This document shows, one piece after another, positions 29,723 to 39,543 of a stretch of DNA of 64,000 nt; positions within the stretch are counted from its first letter, which is position 1; each line of letters opens with the position of its first letter. The notes under the pieces were generated by a model, which was not told the origin of the DNA, did not search any database, and saw only the letters and a list, made by a program, of their open reading frames with translations. Origin of the DNA: Henningerozyma blattae CBS 6284 (taxonomy: Eukaryota; Ascomycota; Saccharomycetes; Saccharomycetales; Saccharomycetaceae); contig NC_020188.1 in assembly GCF_000315915.1 (NCBI RefSeq), positions 1,319,501 through 1,383,500 of the forward strand, in the 5' to 3' direction. The translations under genes and the position numbers were made by a program.

Positions 29723-30250
29723 GTGAAATGAAACGAAATGACACAAAAAATGTATATCTTTAATTATTATTATGACAATTTTGAATTCAAATGGGAGTAA
29801 AATACTAATGCGTTGAAAGAATGTACGCTAGTTTACGTTGTTGTTATGGTATTGCAGAGAGCAGACAAAAAAACAAATAGATAAAGCAGACTTGAAATTA
29901 GTCAAATCTGAAAAATCTACTGTTATTAGAGCTAGTGGAAGCGTAAGAATAGAGTGGAGTTTGAGTTGACACAACGAAGGACAAATAACTTTAAAAAAAA
30001 TACTCCGAAATGTAAACAAATAGGTTTAGCGAGCTCTATTTATTTTCTTCTAGGCTTAGAGTGACGTTGCTGCTTAAATATTAATAAGACGTTTCCTATG
30101 AGTTTTAGTATAGTCTGGCCATGAAGTAGATATTTCAAGATAGAAATATAAATTCTTTCTTTTAATTTTGTAGGTCTTGGCTTTTGTTATTTACATTATG
30201 CCATTGATGACTTGCGAATTTGCTCCAAGGAAATTTTCTTCACACACGAA

Positions 30251-30278
30251 TACCCGGACACATTAATTACCCGGACAC
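30251..30278. promoter_or_regulatory. Paired TACCCGGACAC elements with Reb1-type core
   Basis: Exact 11-base direct repeats at 30251-30261 and 30268-30278. The second reads TTACCCGG, the consensus of the general regulatory factor Reb1, which often marks nucleosome-free promoter DNA. Confidence 0.5.
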
Positions 30279-30865
30279 TAATATCATAGGTATAATCAAG
30301 AAGTAATTTGGGTGGAGATTCTACCAACTATTATTGTTTTTAAATTGTCTTTATAAGAATTCGACTTGTTAGTATATAGATTTTACTGTATCTTACTCTT
30401 TCTGTTTCTAAAGACTTGCGTAAGGTATTTCTACCTAGTATTGTATGGTGTGCAACCAATACATATATACAAATTACCTCTACTTTGAATTAGAAAACTA
30501 TACTAAAATATATATAAATATAAATCTTTAATATACCTCGTACTTTCATCCTAATAATTTTCTGTATATTATGATTATTTAAATCTTATGACACATTTAA
30601 TAATTTTATATTTTATATTTAACTATTTTATTTTCCGACACTCTAATTGTCGCGTCTCGATGCTCTAATTTATTTGAAAAATTTAATGTTACTAACATAA
30701 TAGATTCGAAAGTTTCAAGATGATAATGATAATCAAATCGAAGATAATCAGTGGTGATACTTATATTAATCTATACATTTAAGTACGGTTGTAACTATAG
30801 GACAATTGGACAATTGCAAATTACATTATAAAAGTTCGGCCAATATTTCAAAATAACCAAACAGT

Positions 30866-31831
30866 ATGACAGATTTCAATATCACCGAAACTTATTTGAA
30901 GTTTTTAAAAGATGATTCAGAAATGACAATGCCCATAGCGGCAATCGAAGCACTAGTAACCCTTTTGAGGTTGAAAAATCCTTCGACAGCAGCAGAAATG
31001 ATCAACACCATCAAATCCGCTGCCGATGAGCTGACAAAATCCATTCCAAATTCCATTTCATTAAGAGCTGGTTGTGATGTGTTTATGAGATTCGTATTAA
31101 AAAATACCCATTTATATGGTGACTGGGAGAACTGTAAGAAACATTTAATTGAAAATGGTCAATTGTTTATATCGAGAGCAAAGCAATCTCGTAAAAAAAT
31201 TGCCAAAATGGGTGTAGATTTTATTTCAGACGATGATATTATTCTTATCCATGGGTTCTCAAGAGCCGTTTTCTCTTTATTAACAGAAGCCTCAAAAAAT
31301 TTCGTTAGATTTAGATGTATTGTCACTGAATCTAGACCAACAAACCAAGGTACTCAAATGTATAAGGCATTGATTTCAAACGGAATTCCTGCTACGTTAA
31401 TTGTCGATAGTGCAGTTGGTAGTATACTTCACAGAGTCAATAAAGTATTTGTCGGTGCCGAAGGTGTTGCAGAATCTGGCGGGGTTATTAATTTGGTTGG
31501 TACATATTCAATTGGTGTTTTGGCCAAAAATGCTGGGAAACCATTTTACGTCATCAGTGAAAGTCATAAATTCGTTAGAATGTTTCCATTATCCCCAGAC
31601 GATTTACCAGGTGTAAAAGATTCTTTAGATTTTTCTTTAACAAACAATAATCGCCATGCTAATGTTAGTGCTCTAAATGAAGGTATGGATGATAATGAAC
31701 AAAATGACATCTTATGTGGCCCAATTGTAGACTACACCACTCAAGAATATATTACTGCATTAATTACAGATCTAGGTATTTTAACACCAAGTGCTGTTTC
31801 TGAAGAATTGATTAAAATGTGGTACGATTAG
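30866..31831 (+). CDS. GCN3: Translation initiation factor eIF2B alpha subunit
   Basis: Gcn3 is the regulatory alpha subunit of eIF2B, the guanine-nucleotide exchange factor for eIF2. It senses phosphorylated eIF2 and so controls GCN4 translation. The sequence shows the N-terminal helical part and the IF2B fold: HGFSRAVFSLL near residue 130, then ESRPTNQG near 155, VFVGAEGVAESGGVINLVGT near 205 and AKNAGKPFYVISESHKF near 230. It has 321 residues against about 305, with extra Asn-rich sequence near 265-280. GCN3, RPC37 and DBP7 are consecutive here, as in the YKR026C-YKR024C block of S. cerevisiae. The ATG is the first in frame and is preceded by TATAAAAG at 30827. Confidence 0.97.
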   Translation: MTDFNITETYLKFLKDDSEMTMPIAAIEALVTLLRLKNPSTAAEMINTIKSAADELTKSIPNSISLRAGCDVFMRFVLKNTHLYGDWENCKKHLIENGQLFISRAKQSRKKIAKMGVDFISDDDIILIHGFSRAVFSLLTEASKNFVRFRCIVTESRPTNQGTQMYKALISNGIPATLIVDSAVGSILHRVNKVFVGAEGVAESGGVINLVGTYSIGVLAKNAGKPFYVISESHKFVRMFPLSPDDLPGVKDSLDFSLTNNNRHANVSALNEGMDDNEQNDILCGPIVDYTTQEYITALITDLGILTPSAVSEELIKMWYD

Positions 31832-32052
31832 CCATTTTTCAATATTTCTCATTCATTCAACAGTGCATTCAAACCCTTTCACGTTAGACATTATATATAC
31901 ATATATATATGCATCCATATATATCAATTCATAGATTCATAAATGTATCATATACTAATAATTGACGATCTATTTTTTTCGTCCTTGCTAATTGTAATTT
32001 ACATAATATTATTAGATAAACCTATATCGAAATCATATTTTTTTAATTCTAT

Positions 32053-32907
32053 CTAATGAAATAATTTGCTTAAATATACATCCCTCTCAGAAATACATTT
32101 CAATTGATGTTCTGAAACTTCTTGTTTTACTGAATCTCTAAAACTGTTAAAAGTATTCTCAACCCAGCTTAATTTTAATGGATCCTCTTCAGCCTCAATT
32201 TTATGCGCTCTTAGAGAACCAGCTAACTTGTTTGCTGCCTGATCACTAACGGATTTCACAGACATAGTAACGACTTGTGCCTTTTGACTAGCTGGAGTAG
32301 CATTGTTTTTAGATTCAATTTGTTTCCTTTTCTTTGTAAGATCATCGATATGTTTAAAATATGGCTTCACTTGTGCAATTTTTTCCACTGGTAAAAGATA
32401 TACTTGCTTATTACTTGAAAATGCAACATATTGCCCATTATTTTTGACACTAACACCCTTTAAATATTGGATATTTGCATCCTCCCAATCATCACCTCCA
32501 TTAATTTCATTGTCTTTATTCTTATTAAAAAAAGAACTTTCATCCAATGGAATTTCTAATTCCCATACAGATGATTTAGCTTTATACCTTATATCAGAAA
32601 CAAATGGATGATTTGCAGGTTTTTTACCAAGTCTTTTGTTCTTACCAATGTATTGCAAAATATGTAAATGCTCATCTTTACCACCAATGTTTAATGGAAT
32701 TTCTTCAATTATTGGATCTTCTTCATCAATATCAAAGTTAGCTTCATCTGAATTAGAATCTAAAGAATCATTATCAATATCAATATCCATTGATTCAACA
32801 GCAACACTGCTAGTACCTTCTTTTGTTGTCGAATCATTTGCATTTGAAATCATATCAACATCATCATCTTCGTCATCTTTAACAAATAGCGAATTCTTTT
32901 CACTCAT
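32053..32907 (-). CDS. RPC37: RNA polymerase III subunit C37
   Basis: Rpc37 pairs with Rpc53 in a TFIIF-like subcomplex of RNA polymerase III needed for termination and reinitiation. The first 65 residues are acidic and disordered. The RPC5-type domain begins near residue 70: EEIPLNIGGKDEHLHILQY, then VSDIRYKAKSSVWELEIPLD and GQYVAFSSNKQVYLLPVEKI. The tail includes a conserved basic-helical stretch and ends DVYLSKLFH. At 284 residues it matches the S. cerevisiae length (about 282). It converges with GCN3 and diverges from DBP7, as in S. cerevisiae. Confidence 0.95.
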   Translation of the reverse strand: MSEKNSLFVKDDEDDDVDMISNANDSTTKEGTSSVAVESMDIDIDNDSLDSNSDEANFDIDEEDPIIEEIPLNIGGKDEHLHILQYIGKNKRLGKKPANHPFVSDIRYKAKSSVWELEIPLDESSFFNKNKDNEINGGDDWEDANIQYLKGVSVKNNGQYVAFSSNKQVYLLPVEKIAQVKPYFKHIDDLTKKRKQIESKNNATPASQKAQVVTMSVKSVSDQAANKLAGSLRAHKIEAEEDPLKLSWVENTFNSFRDSVKQEVSEHQLKCISERDVYLSKLFH

Positions 32908-33475
32908 TTGTATAATAAAATATTTCTAATATATATGTGTTATCTGTTTTAATAAAAGCTCGGTTAAACACAGTTATATATGTAAACTAGTTATAAGTCT
33001 AAGCTTGCCATTTTTTTCATAGTATAATAATTTTGTCAATAGTTGATTTCAAGCCCATCGATTCCGAAAATTGTTAGAATTTTCAATATTTGATGAACTT
33101 AGATAATAAAAGAAAAAAAAATCCTAAAAAAGCATTAACTATTGATTCAAATTACTCCAGAAATTAATAATCTAAAAGATAATAAAAACATGCAATAATT
33201 ATATTTTTTAAAAAAAAGACTTGAAATTCTTTTATTATTGATATTTGCAACCTATTTATTTCTGGCTTCCCATTTAGGATATTTTTCCAATCGTAAAATT
33301 TTAGCGATGGCTCATCGAAAAATTTCATTTCATTTTGTAGTGAATTTTTAGCGATATACATGCTATTGATATATAGATTCAAAAAACATTTAAAAAACCA
33401 TATAGATTCGTTACAGCTCAACTATACTGCATTAAAGAACAGTATAGTACCTTAAATATAACATAATTTTCAAAA
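32908..33475. other. Divergent promoter region RPC37-DBP7
   Basis: A 568-base bidirectional promoter, AT-rich, with the PAC/RRPE pair listed separately. A PAC-like CCCATCGA lies at about 33054-33061. A short ORF on the minus strand (33164-33421) is not recognisable. Confidence 0.55.
33310..33327. promoter_or_regulatory. PAC plus RRPE pair upstream of DBP7
   Basis: GCTCATCG (PAC, reverse of CGATGAGC) at 33310-33317 is directly followed by AAAAATTTCA (RRPE) at 33318-33327. These are the paired ribosome-biogenesis elements (Dot6/Tod6 and Stb3 sites), about 150 bases upstream of DBP7, itself a ribosome-assembly gene. Confidence 0.75.
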
Positions 33476-35743
33476 ATGAGTGACGATGAAGGTATGCTGT
33501 TAAATTTTACAACCGATGAGGTTGATAATATCCCTAGTAACAAACCTACACCCAAAATAGTTGGTGGTAGCTGGAGAGAGAGAAGAACGCTAAAAATGCA
33601 ATTAGGAGGTACAAGAAACGCTAAAAAAGAAGGTGATGATGTTATTGCCCAAAATACTGGCAAAACCTTTGAAGAAATTCAGGAATCGATGTTTTCGAAG
33701 GACAATTCATCATCTTTAAAAAAATCTCAAAAGAAGTCTGAAAAACTATCTGAAAAAACATTACAAGAAAATACTTCAAACAAAACTTCAAGTGGTAAAC
33801 ATATCCAGGTAAACTCACAAATAGTTTCATCTTTATTTACATCTAATAGAGATATCGTTACATCTACAAATGATAATGCTCGTAATGAAAGCGAACCTAT
33901 CCAACCAACTAATGCCCCCATGCTAAAAGAATCCTTTGAATGGTTTAATATCCCAGAATTCGTTACTTCTCATCTAACTGAAAAGTTAAGGATTCAGAAA
34001 CCTACAAGTATTCAATCTTTAGCTATTCCTGCTCTATTAAATAAAAAGGACAACGATTTATTTATCCATGCTCAGACAGGTTCAGGTAAAACTTTGGCAT
34101 ATCTATTACCTATCTTGTCTAAAATTTTAAATATGAAGGCAAGAATCGATCGTAAATCAGGAGCATTCGCTGTGATAATTGCTCCAACGAGAGAATTGGC
34201 TCAACAAATTTATCAAGTATCCATTTCTTTGATGGGCTGCTGCCATTACTTAGTTCCATGCTTATTAATCGGTGGTGAAAGTAAAAAATCTGAAAAAGCT
34301 AGATTACGTAAAGGTTGCAACTTCATTATAGGTACACCAGGGCGTATCTTAGATCATTTACAAAATACCAAGGTGATTAGAGAACAATTTAGCCAATCAT
34401 TAAGATATATTATTCTCGACGAAGGTGATAAATTAATGGAGTTGGGTTTTGAAGAAACAATTTCTCAAATTCTTCAAATTATTCATGGCGTTACTATAGA
34501 TACAAGAAAGTTTCCAGCTCTGCCTTCTAGAATTGTTCATATTTTATGCAGTGCTACTAGACAAGGTAAAATTAAAGATTTGGGCAATATTGCCTTAAAA
34601 GATTATCAATTAATTAGTAGCGGGAAACATAAAAATAAAGGTGCTAGTGAAGAGAAAATATCTGTCCCAGACCAGTTGGTACAGTATATCTCAGTTGTTC
34701 CACCTAAATTGAGACTTGTTACGCTTGCAGGTGTGCTAAATAATATCACACGTAAAAACCAAGTTTTAGGTGATGCTAGAAAAACAACTAGAACAATTAT
34801 TTTCTTTTCGTGTGCTGATAGTGTTGATTTTCACTATTCTACATTTTCATCTAGTGATGGTCATTCACGCAATTTACTCGGCGAGTCTGTAAGAATTTTA
34901 TCAACAGGCAACACTATCTTTCCATGCTTGAATCCTGAGGAAGATCCAAACATTATTTGCTATAAATTACATGGTTCTTTATCACAACAAATGAGAACAT
35001 CTACATTAAAGCATTTCTCACAAGATAATGATAGTACAAATGGTAAACATTTAATACTTTTCTGTACGGATGTTGCAAGTAGAGGTTTAGATTTGCCAAA
35101 TATTGGTACTGTTATTGAATTTGATCCACCTTTTTCTGTGGAAGATCATTTGCATCGTATTGGTCGTACAGCTCGTGCTGGCCAAAAGGGTGAATCTGTT
35201 TTATTCTTATTACCAGGGGAAGAAGAAGGTTATATGGATTATATCAAACCATATCATCCAAAAGGTTGGAAATTATTGAACTTTTCCCAGAATATTTTAC
35301 AACCTGCTTTTCAAGATGCCACAGTAAACAGAAACGATAGAGCTAAGAAAAAGCCAAGTAATATCAATGAATGGGATACAAATGCTACAACTTGGCATCT
35401 AAACATTGAAAGAAGAGCCATAGAAGATCCTGCATTCAAAGGTTTAGCTGTTCAAGGTTATACAAGCCACGTTCGTGCATATGCTACCCATATTTCCAAA
35501 GAAAAACAATTTTTCAATATTAAATTCTTACATTTAGGTCATTTGGCCAAGAGTTTTGCATTAAGGGAAAGACCAAAAAGTATGGCAATTCAAAGAGAAA
35601 ATGAAAAAAAGAGAAAGGCTAAGATTGAAGAAGATGAAGAAGATTATAAGAAACCACTTGCCGATGATAAAATAAATAAGAATAAAATGTGGAAAATGGC
35701 TCGTATGGCCGTTAGAGAAGCAGCTAGTGAATTTAACTATTAA
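33476..35743 (+). CDS. DBP7: DEAD-box RNA helicase Dbp7, 60S ribosome assembly
   Basis: Nucleolar ATP-dependent RNA helicase needed for early 60S subunit assembly. Helicase motifs occur in order: Q-motif region IQKPTSIQSLAIPAL near residue 178, AQTGSGKT (motif I) near 200, APTRELAQQ (Ia), GTPGRILDH (Ib), DEGD in place of DEAD (motif II) near 320, SAT (III) near 362, DVASRGLDLPN and HRIGRTARAGQKG (VI) near 560. The DEGD variant is characteristic of Dbp7. The basic C-terminus (MAIQRENEKKRKAKIEEDEE) fits a nucleolar protein. It has 755 residues, against about 742. Confidence 0.97.
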   Translation: MSDDEGMLLNFTTDEVDNIPSNKPTPKIVGGSWRERRTLKMQLGGTRNAKKEGDDVIAQNTGKTFEEIQESMFSKDNSSSLKKSQKKSEKLSEKTLQENTSNKTSSGKHIQVNSQIVSSLFTSNRDIVTSTNDNARNESEPIQPTNAPMLKESFEWFNIPEFVTSHLTEKLRIQKPTSIQSLAIPALLNKKDNDLFIHAQTGSGKTLAYLLPILSKILNMKARIDRKSGAFAVIIAPTRELAQQIYQVSISLMGCCHYLVPCLLIGGESKKSEKARLRKGCNFIIGTPGRILDHLQNTKVIREQFSQSLRYIILDEGDKLMELGFEETISQILQIIHGVTIDTRKFPALPSRIVHILCSATRQGKIKDLGNIALKDYQLISSGKHKNKGASEEKISVPDQLVQYISVVPPKLRLVTLAGVLNNITRKNQVLGDARKTTRTIIFFSCADSVDFHYSTFSSSDGHSRNLLGESVRILSTGNTIFPCLNPEEDPNIICYKLHGSLSQQMRTSTLKHFSQDNDSTNGKHLILFCTDVASRGLDLPNIGTVIEFDPPFSVEDHLHRIGRTARAGQKGESVLFLLPGEEEGYMDYIKPYHPKGWKLLNFSQNILQPAFQDATVNRNDRAKKKPSNINEWDTNATTWHLNIERRAIEDPAFKGLAVQGYTSHVRAYATHISKEKQFFNIKFLHLGHLAKSFALRERPKSMAIQRENEKKRKAKIEEDEEDYKKPLADDKINKNKMWKMARMAVREAASEFNY

Positions 35744-35993
35744 TGTTTCCTATACTCTCTTTTACTTTGTGTCTTTTTTTTTTGCATCTGTATACTATTA
35801 TTTGTTTAGCATATTCCTTAAGAAATTTTACAAATTTTATATGATTTATTTGTATTTTTAATTTTTTATTATTTTATTAATTATTTTTGATATATATTTA
35901 CATGTCATGATATTATACAAAGTACATACGAAAAGTGATCAAAATTAAGTTGTTTTGCTGAAACAGATGTGTTATTGCATAATAGTTATCAAG

Positions 35994-36428
35994 TCACGGT
36001 TCTTTATCTTCTTTAGGTTTATTTTCTGAACTTGTTTCTTTGTTTCCATTCTCTTTCTTATTCTGTTCGCGATTCTGCTTCTCAAGTTCTGCCAGTTCCC
36101 ATTTCATCCTTTCTGCAGCTCTATAAATCTTACTTTGTAAATAGAAACTACCACCTTTTGCCTTATCATTGATATTAAATAAATAATCAAATCTCTGATT
36201 AATTTTATCGATGGTCAAATTTTTCATATTATTTTCAATATTTAAAATCTTGCAACTTTCATCTAAAGTAATACCACCGTATTCTGATAGTTTTTTACCA
36301 TTCTTTGTTATATTTGAAGCTGACTTTTTAGCTGATTGAGCAGCAGCTTGTCTATAAGCCTGGCCAAAAGCTTTACCAAATACTCTTGCACCTGTAATAA
36401 CTATTTGAACAAATGCCCTATGAGCCAT
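35994..36428 (-). CDS. PAM16: J-like subunit of the TIM23 import motor, Pam16
   Basis: Pam16 (Tim16) binds the J-protein Pam18 and regulates Hsp70 at the inner-membrane TIM23 translocase. The start MAHRAFVQIVITGARVFGKA is a near match to S. cerevisiae Pam16. The J-like domain includes YGGITLDESCKILNIE, then a DK in place of the HPD motif, and GGSFYLQSKIYRAAERMKWELA. The tail is charged and variable. The open frame continues five codons upstream from a GTG. The ATG at 36428 is preferred by homology and gives 144 residues, against about 149. It lies beside a SET3/SET4 gene, like PAM16-SET4 in S. cerevisiae. Confidence 0.96.
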   Translation of the reverse strand: MAHRAFVQIVITGARVFGKAFGQAYRQAAAQSAKKSASNITKNGKKLSEYGGITLDESCKILNIENNMKNLTIDKINQRFDYLFNINDKAKGGSFYLQSKIYRAAERMKWELAELEKQNREQNKKENGNKETSSENKPKEDKEP

Positions 36429-36843
36429 TATTAGGATGTGCACTAAGCTTATATAGGAAATGCTATATTTTTGTTAGACTAATTATCTAATTAAATTCAA
36501 TGCATTTTCTTTTTTTTAAAAAGTTAAGCTCAACTTAAGATATATATTTTTGACGTGACCGAAAAAAACATTGTCAGCTTTATAGTGGTAAGAGAAAATA
36601 CACTAATGAAATATTGATCCCTAAAATTGTAATAGAGCCAAAAATACGAGCAATATTATCCTAAAGTATTTATTCATATAAATGATACTAATTTGGACAT
36701 TATATAGAGATACCATTTGTCGTCAGAGCAAAGGATGAAAACTTCTACAGAATTATTCTAAATCAATCATCCTCCTAAAAAAAAAAACCTTTGTATAAAT
36801 TAATTAAAGCAGTCTCGAAGCCTTCTCAAATTTTTATATATCA
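36429..36843. other. Intergenic region PAM16-SET3/4
   Basis: A 415-base region holding the PAM16 promoter and the SET-gene 3' end. It contains an A-run at about 36778-36788 and no further recognisable element. Confidence 0.5.
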
Positions 36844-39543
36844 TCATTTATTCAATTTTTTCCTATAATCTGCGAAGCTTAATTTTTTTCTCATTGGCTT
36901 TAATTGTTGAGAGCAATTATTTTGAACATTACTATTAGAAAGATTGTCATTAGCTGGAATATTTCCTTTATTAATAGGATTCTCAGTAGTTGTATCTGAA
37001 GTTGAGGGTAAACTGTTAGCTGAAATGGGAGTATTTGAATCATTAATATATGAATGTGTTTGTAAGGGGTCTACAGATGAGGAAGACTCACGGTTACTAG
37101 TGTCTTGAATGTTATTATTGTCAAGATTCATTTGTTTATTATAAAGGCTAGGTATGCTTGTAGCTAATTCTATTGGAGTCGGTAATAAATTAATATCTGT
37201 AACTTTGGATTCATCGAATTCTAATAATTTTGTAATATGTATTATTTGGTCATTGGATGATGTTAATGATGGTAAAGAATCATTATTTTTTCTATGCTTG
37301 GATAGAATATTATTGGAACGAAACTTTTTACGTAGTAAATCAAATCTCTGTGGAAATTTTCTTTTATTTAGAATGCTTTCTTGTGATTCTTCTAGAGTAT
37401 TAGTCAAGGTAGATGTAAGATCCTTTGTATTTGTAAAAATATTAACATTAGAATATATCTTTTTCACATTTTTTGACTCTTTAGCCTGATTCATTTCTTG
37501 AATTTTTTTATAAATCTGAAGATCTGTATTATATTTTTCAGTTTGGAGAACTAAATTCTCTAGTATTGGAGCTGGTCTTATTTTAGGCAAAAATCTTTTC
37601 TGTAAATTATTCAAATACTCGTTCATTTTATAAATATTATTATATTTCTTATGTTTAGTATTCATATTAATTGAATTTAACTGGTCTAGTGAGTATTTTT
37701 TAATCTTTAACAACAGACAATTGTCTGTGTTATTATTTGTTAAACAAGCACAATCACAACTTTTCAATATTGTATTTATGGAATAAATTAATGAGAATTT
37801 ATTTTTTTCATCCATAGAATCTATATTACTTTGAAAAGATGATCTAATGTCATTATTATCATTATTATGAGGAATTAGTTGTCTAATAGGATGGTTTAAA
37901 TCCCAATTCCAAGGTAAAGTTAGTTCTTCATCATGTTTAATATCCCTTGTAGCTCTCAATACAAATTTTATTTTACTATCCGATGCCTTTTCTTTAGTTT
38001 TTATAGTAACTAATTCTACATTTGGATTGCATGATCTTCTCAAATACCTCGCCAAATTCCCAGATAACCTTGAATCAATAAAAATTGGCCAAGTTGAGTG
38101 GAAAAATACTTTTGGTTTAGTTGTCCCCCATATTCTATATTGATTTTTAGAATCCAGTAAATAATTTTTGTTGAAGTCTATTATTCCTAAATATTCATGA
38201 ATTAAATCACTGCGACTGCAATCTTTTGAAATAAAGACGCCTAATTGAGTGAAACCTTTAAATTGAGTAGAATCCTCTTCGGTATCATTATTAGTCTCAT
38301 TACCTTTATTATTTTCGACGTCAATTGTATAAGATTTAATATTTATTGGAATTGGTTCAAATGATTGAGCAGAGTTAATCAAATCAACAACACAATCATC
38401 ATCTTTATGGTTATCTAAAAACAGTTTAATGTATTTATCCTTGTATTCATTTTCAATCAAATGAGTGTATAAAGTGTCATAAGCTTTCTCAGCTGAGATT
38501 AAAAAATCTGAATCAATATTCCCGTCTTTATTACCATAATTTGGATCTAATGTACTTGCATTTGATTTTCTCTTTTTTGAATTTGATGAATGATTATTAC
38601 TATCTTTTTCATTACTACTATCTCTTGAATCATTATTTCTTCTATTATTATTACCGCTACTGCTGGGATTTCTTTTCCTCTTTTTAGATGATTGTGGAGA
38701 ATCAGTCACTCCAGTAGTTCCTGTTATATTTGTTGTTGAATTAATATTTGTTAAACTTGTGTTGGAGTTTGAATCAGAATAGACAATCGCCTTTGGATCC
38801 GTGACAATTGTCAAGTTCTTATTCTTATTATTTTCTTTTAATCTTTTCTTTTGTAGCTCTTTAATAAATTTAATATTAATATCTTTTCTTGGTTGACAAA
38901 CATTACAAAGAAAATCCTCTGGTACAAAATTTAAATCAATGCCAAAACATATCCCATGCTGCCATCTATGACAATGATCACATTGAATTGTGAACCCATC
39001 ATCATCTTCAAAACCACATATACAAGTAATTATACCTGAATCAATATCAACTATATAATCATCAGGTATAGCAACGGCAGTTGTTTCCATTATTTTTGCC
39101 TCTTCTTTTGGTGTTTCCTTTATTGTGCCCTGTGATATATTTCTTTGAGTCTCTTCCTTATATATTTTAGAAGTAGAATCTGTAGATGAAGCTGAATGGT
39201 TGTTCTTTTTTGGAGGTAATGGATTCGTTGCAGCTTCTGCCAAAGCTGCTGCGGCCAACAAACCTTTCTGATTCGCATCGGCGGTGGACGGGCTTGTTTG
39301 GCTCATTCTACTTTTATTGTTATTTGCAACGTCGTTATTTAGAAGAGTCAAGGCAGCAGGGCCAGGAGATAAAACATTTTGAGAAGATGTATTTGCAGTA
39401 GCAGTATTGCTTCCAGCTGATGAAGTATCACCTTTAGAAAACAACAGTAATGTCGAAGCATCCTGCAGGAGTGATTTTTTTGTTATGCTATCATTATTAT
39501 TATCATCTAATTGTTGTATCGTACCATTATCAATGCCACTCAT
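36844..39543 (-). CDS. SET3: PHD-finger and SET-domain protein of the Set3/Set4 pair
   Basis: Set3 is the defining subunit of the Set3C histone deacetylase complex; Set4 is its stress-related duplicate. The PHD finger spans about residues 173-217 (CICGFEDDDGFTIQCDHCHRWQH) and includes the tryptophan typical of H3K4me3 readers. A SET domain follows at about 420-560. Its catalytic sequence is degenerate: RRSCNPN replaces NHSCxPN, and no catalytic tyrosine follows DEELTLPWNWD, as expected for this non-methyltransferase subfamily. The N-terminus and tail are low-complexity. It has 899 residues, longer than Set3 (about 751) and Set4 (about 560). The PAM16 neighbour suggests SET4, while length suggests SET3. 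Confidence 0.9.
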   Translation of the reverse strand: MSGIDNGTIQQLDDNNNDSITKKSLLQDASTLLLFSKGDTSSAGSNTATANTSSQNVLSPGPAALTLLNNDVANNNKSRMSQTSPSTADANQKGLLAAAALAEAATNPLPPKKNNHSASSTDSTSKIYKEETQRNISQGTIKETPKEEAKIMETTAVAIPDDYIVDIDSGIITCICGFEDDDGFTIQCDHCHRWQHGICFGIDLNFVPEDFLCNVCQPRKDINIKFIKELQKKRLKENNKNKNLTIVTDPKAIVYSDSNSNTSLTNINSTTNITGTTGVTDSPQSSKKRKRNPSSSGNNNRRNNDSRDSSNEKDSNNHSSNSKKRKSNASTLDPNYGNKDGNIDSDFLISAEKAYDTLYTHLIENEYKDKYIKLFLDNHKDDDCVVDLINSAQSFEPIPINIKSYTIDVENNKGNETNNDTEEDSTQFKGFTQLGVFISKDCSRSDLIHEYLGIIDFNKNYLLDSKNQYRIWGTTKPKVFFHSTWPIFIDSRLSGNLARYLRRSCNPNVELVTIKTKEKASDSKIKFVLRATRDIKHDEELTLPWNWDLNHPIRQLIPHNNDNNDIRSSFQSNIDSMDEKNKFSLIYSINTILKSCDCACLTNNNTDNCLLLKIKKYSLDQLNSINMNTKHKKYNNIYKMNEYLNNLQKRFLPKIRPAPILENLVLQTEKYNTDLQIYKKIQEMNQAKESKNVKKIYSNVNIFTNTKDLTSTLTNTLEESQESILNKRKFPQRFDLLRKKFRSNNILSKHRKNNDSLPSLTSSNDQIIHITKLLEFDESKVTDINLLPTPIELATSIPSLYNKQMNLDNNNIQDTSNRESSSSVDPLQTHSYINDSNTPISANSLPSTSDTTTENPINKGNIPANDNLSNSNVQNNCSQQLKPMRKKLSFADYRKKLNK

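Larger units (their letters stand above)
29415..30865. other. Long divergent intergenic region SAP185-GCN3
   Basis: A 1451-base gap, large for this window. It includes an AAAACAAAAT-type repeat at about 29688-29722. TACCCGGACAC is repeated at 30251-30261 and 30268-30278, the second copy being a TTACCCGG Reb1-type site. Two overlapping ARS-consensus matches lie at 30604-30621. A 63-codon minus ORF at 29828-30019 has no recognisable product. CHS6/BCH2, which lies next to SAP185/190 in S. cerevisiae, is missing. Confidence 0.6.
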
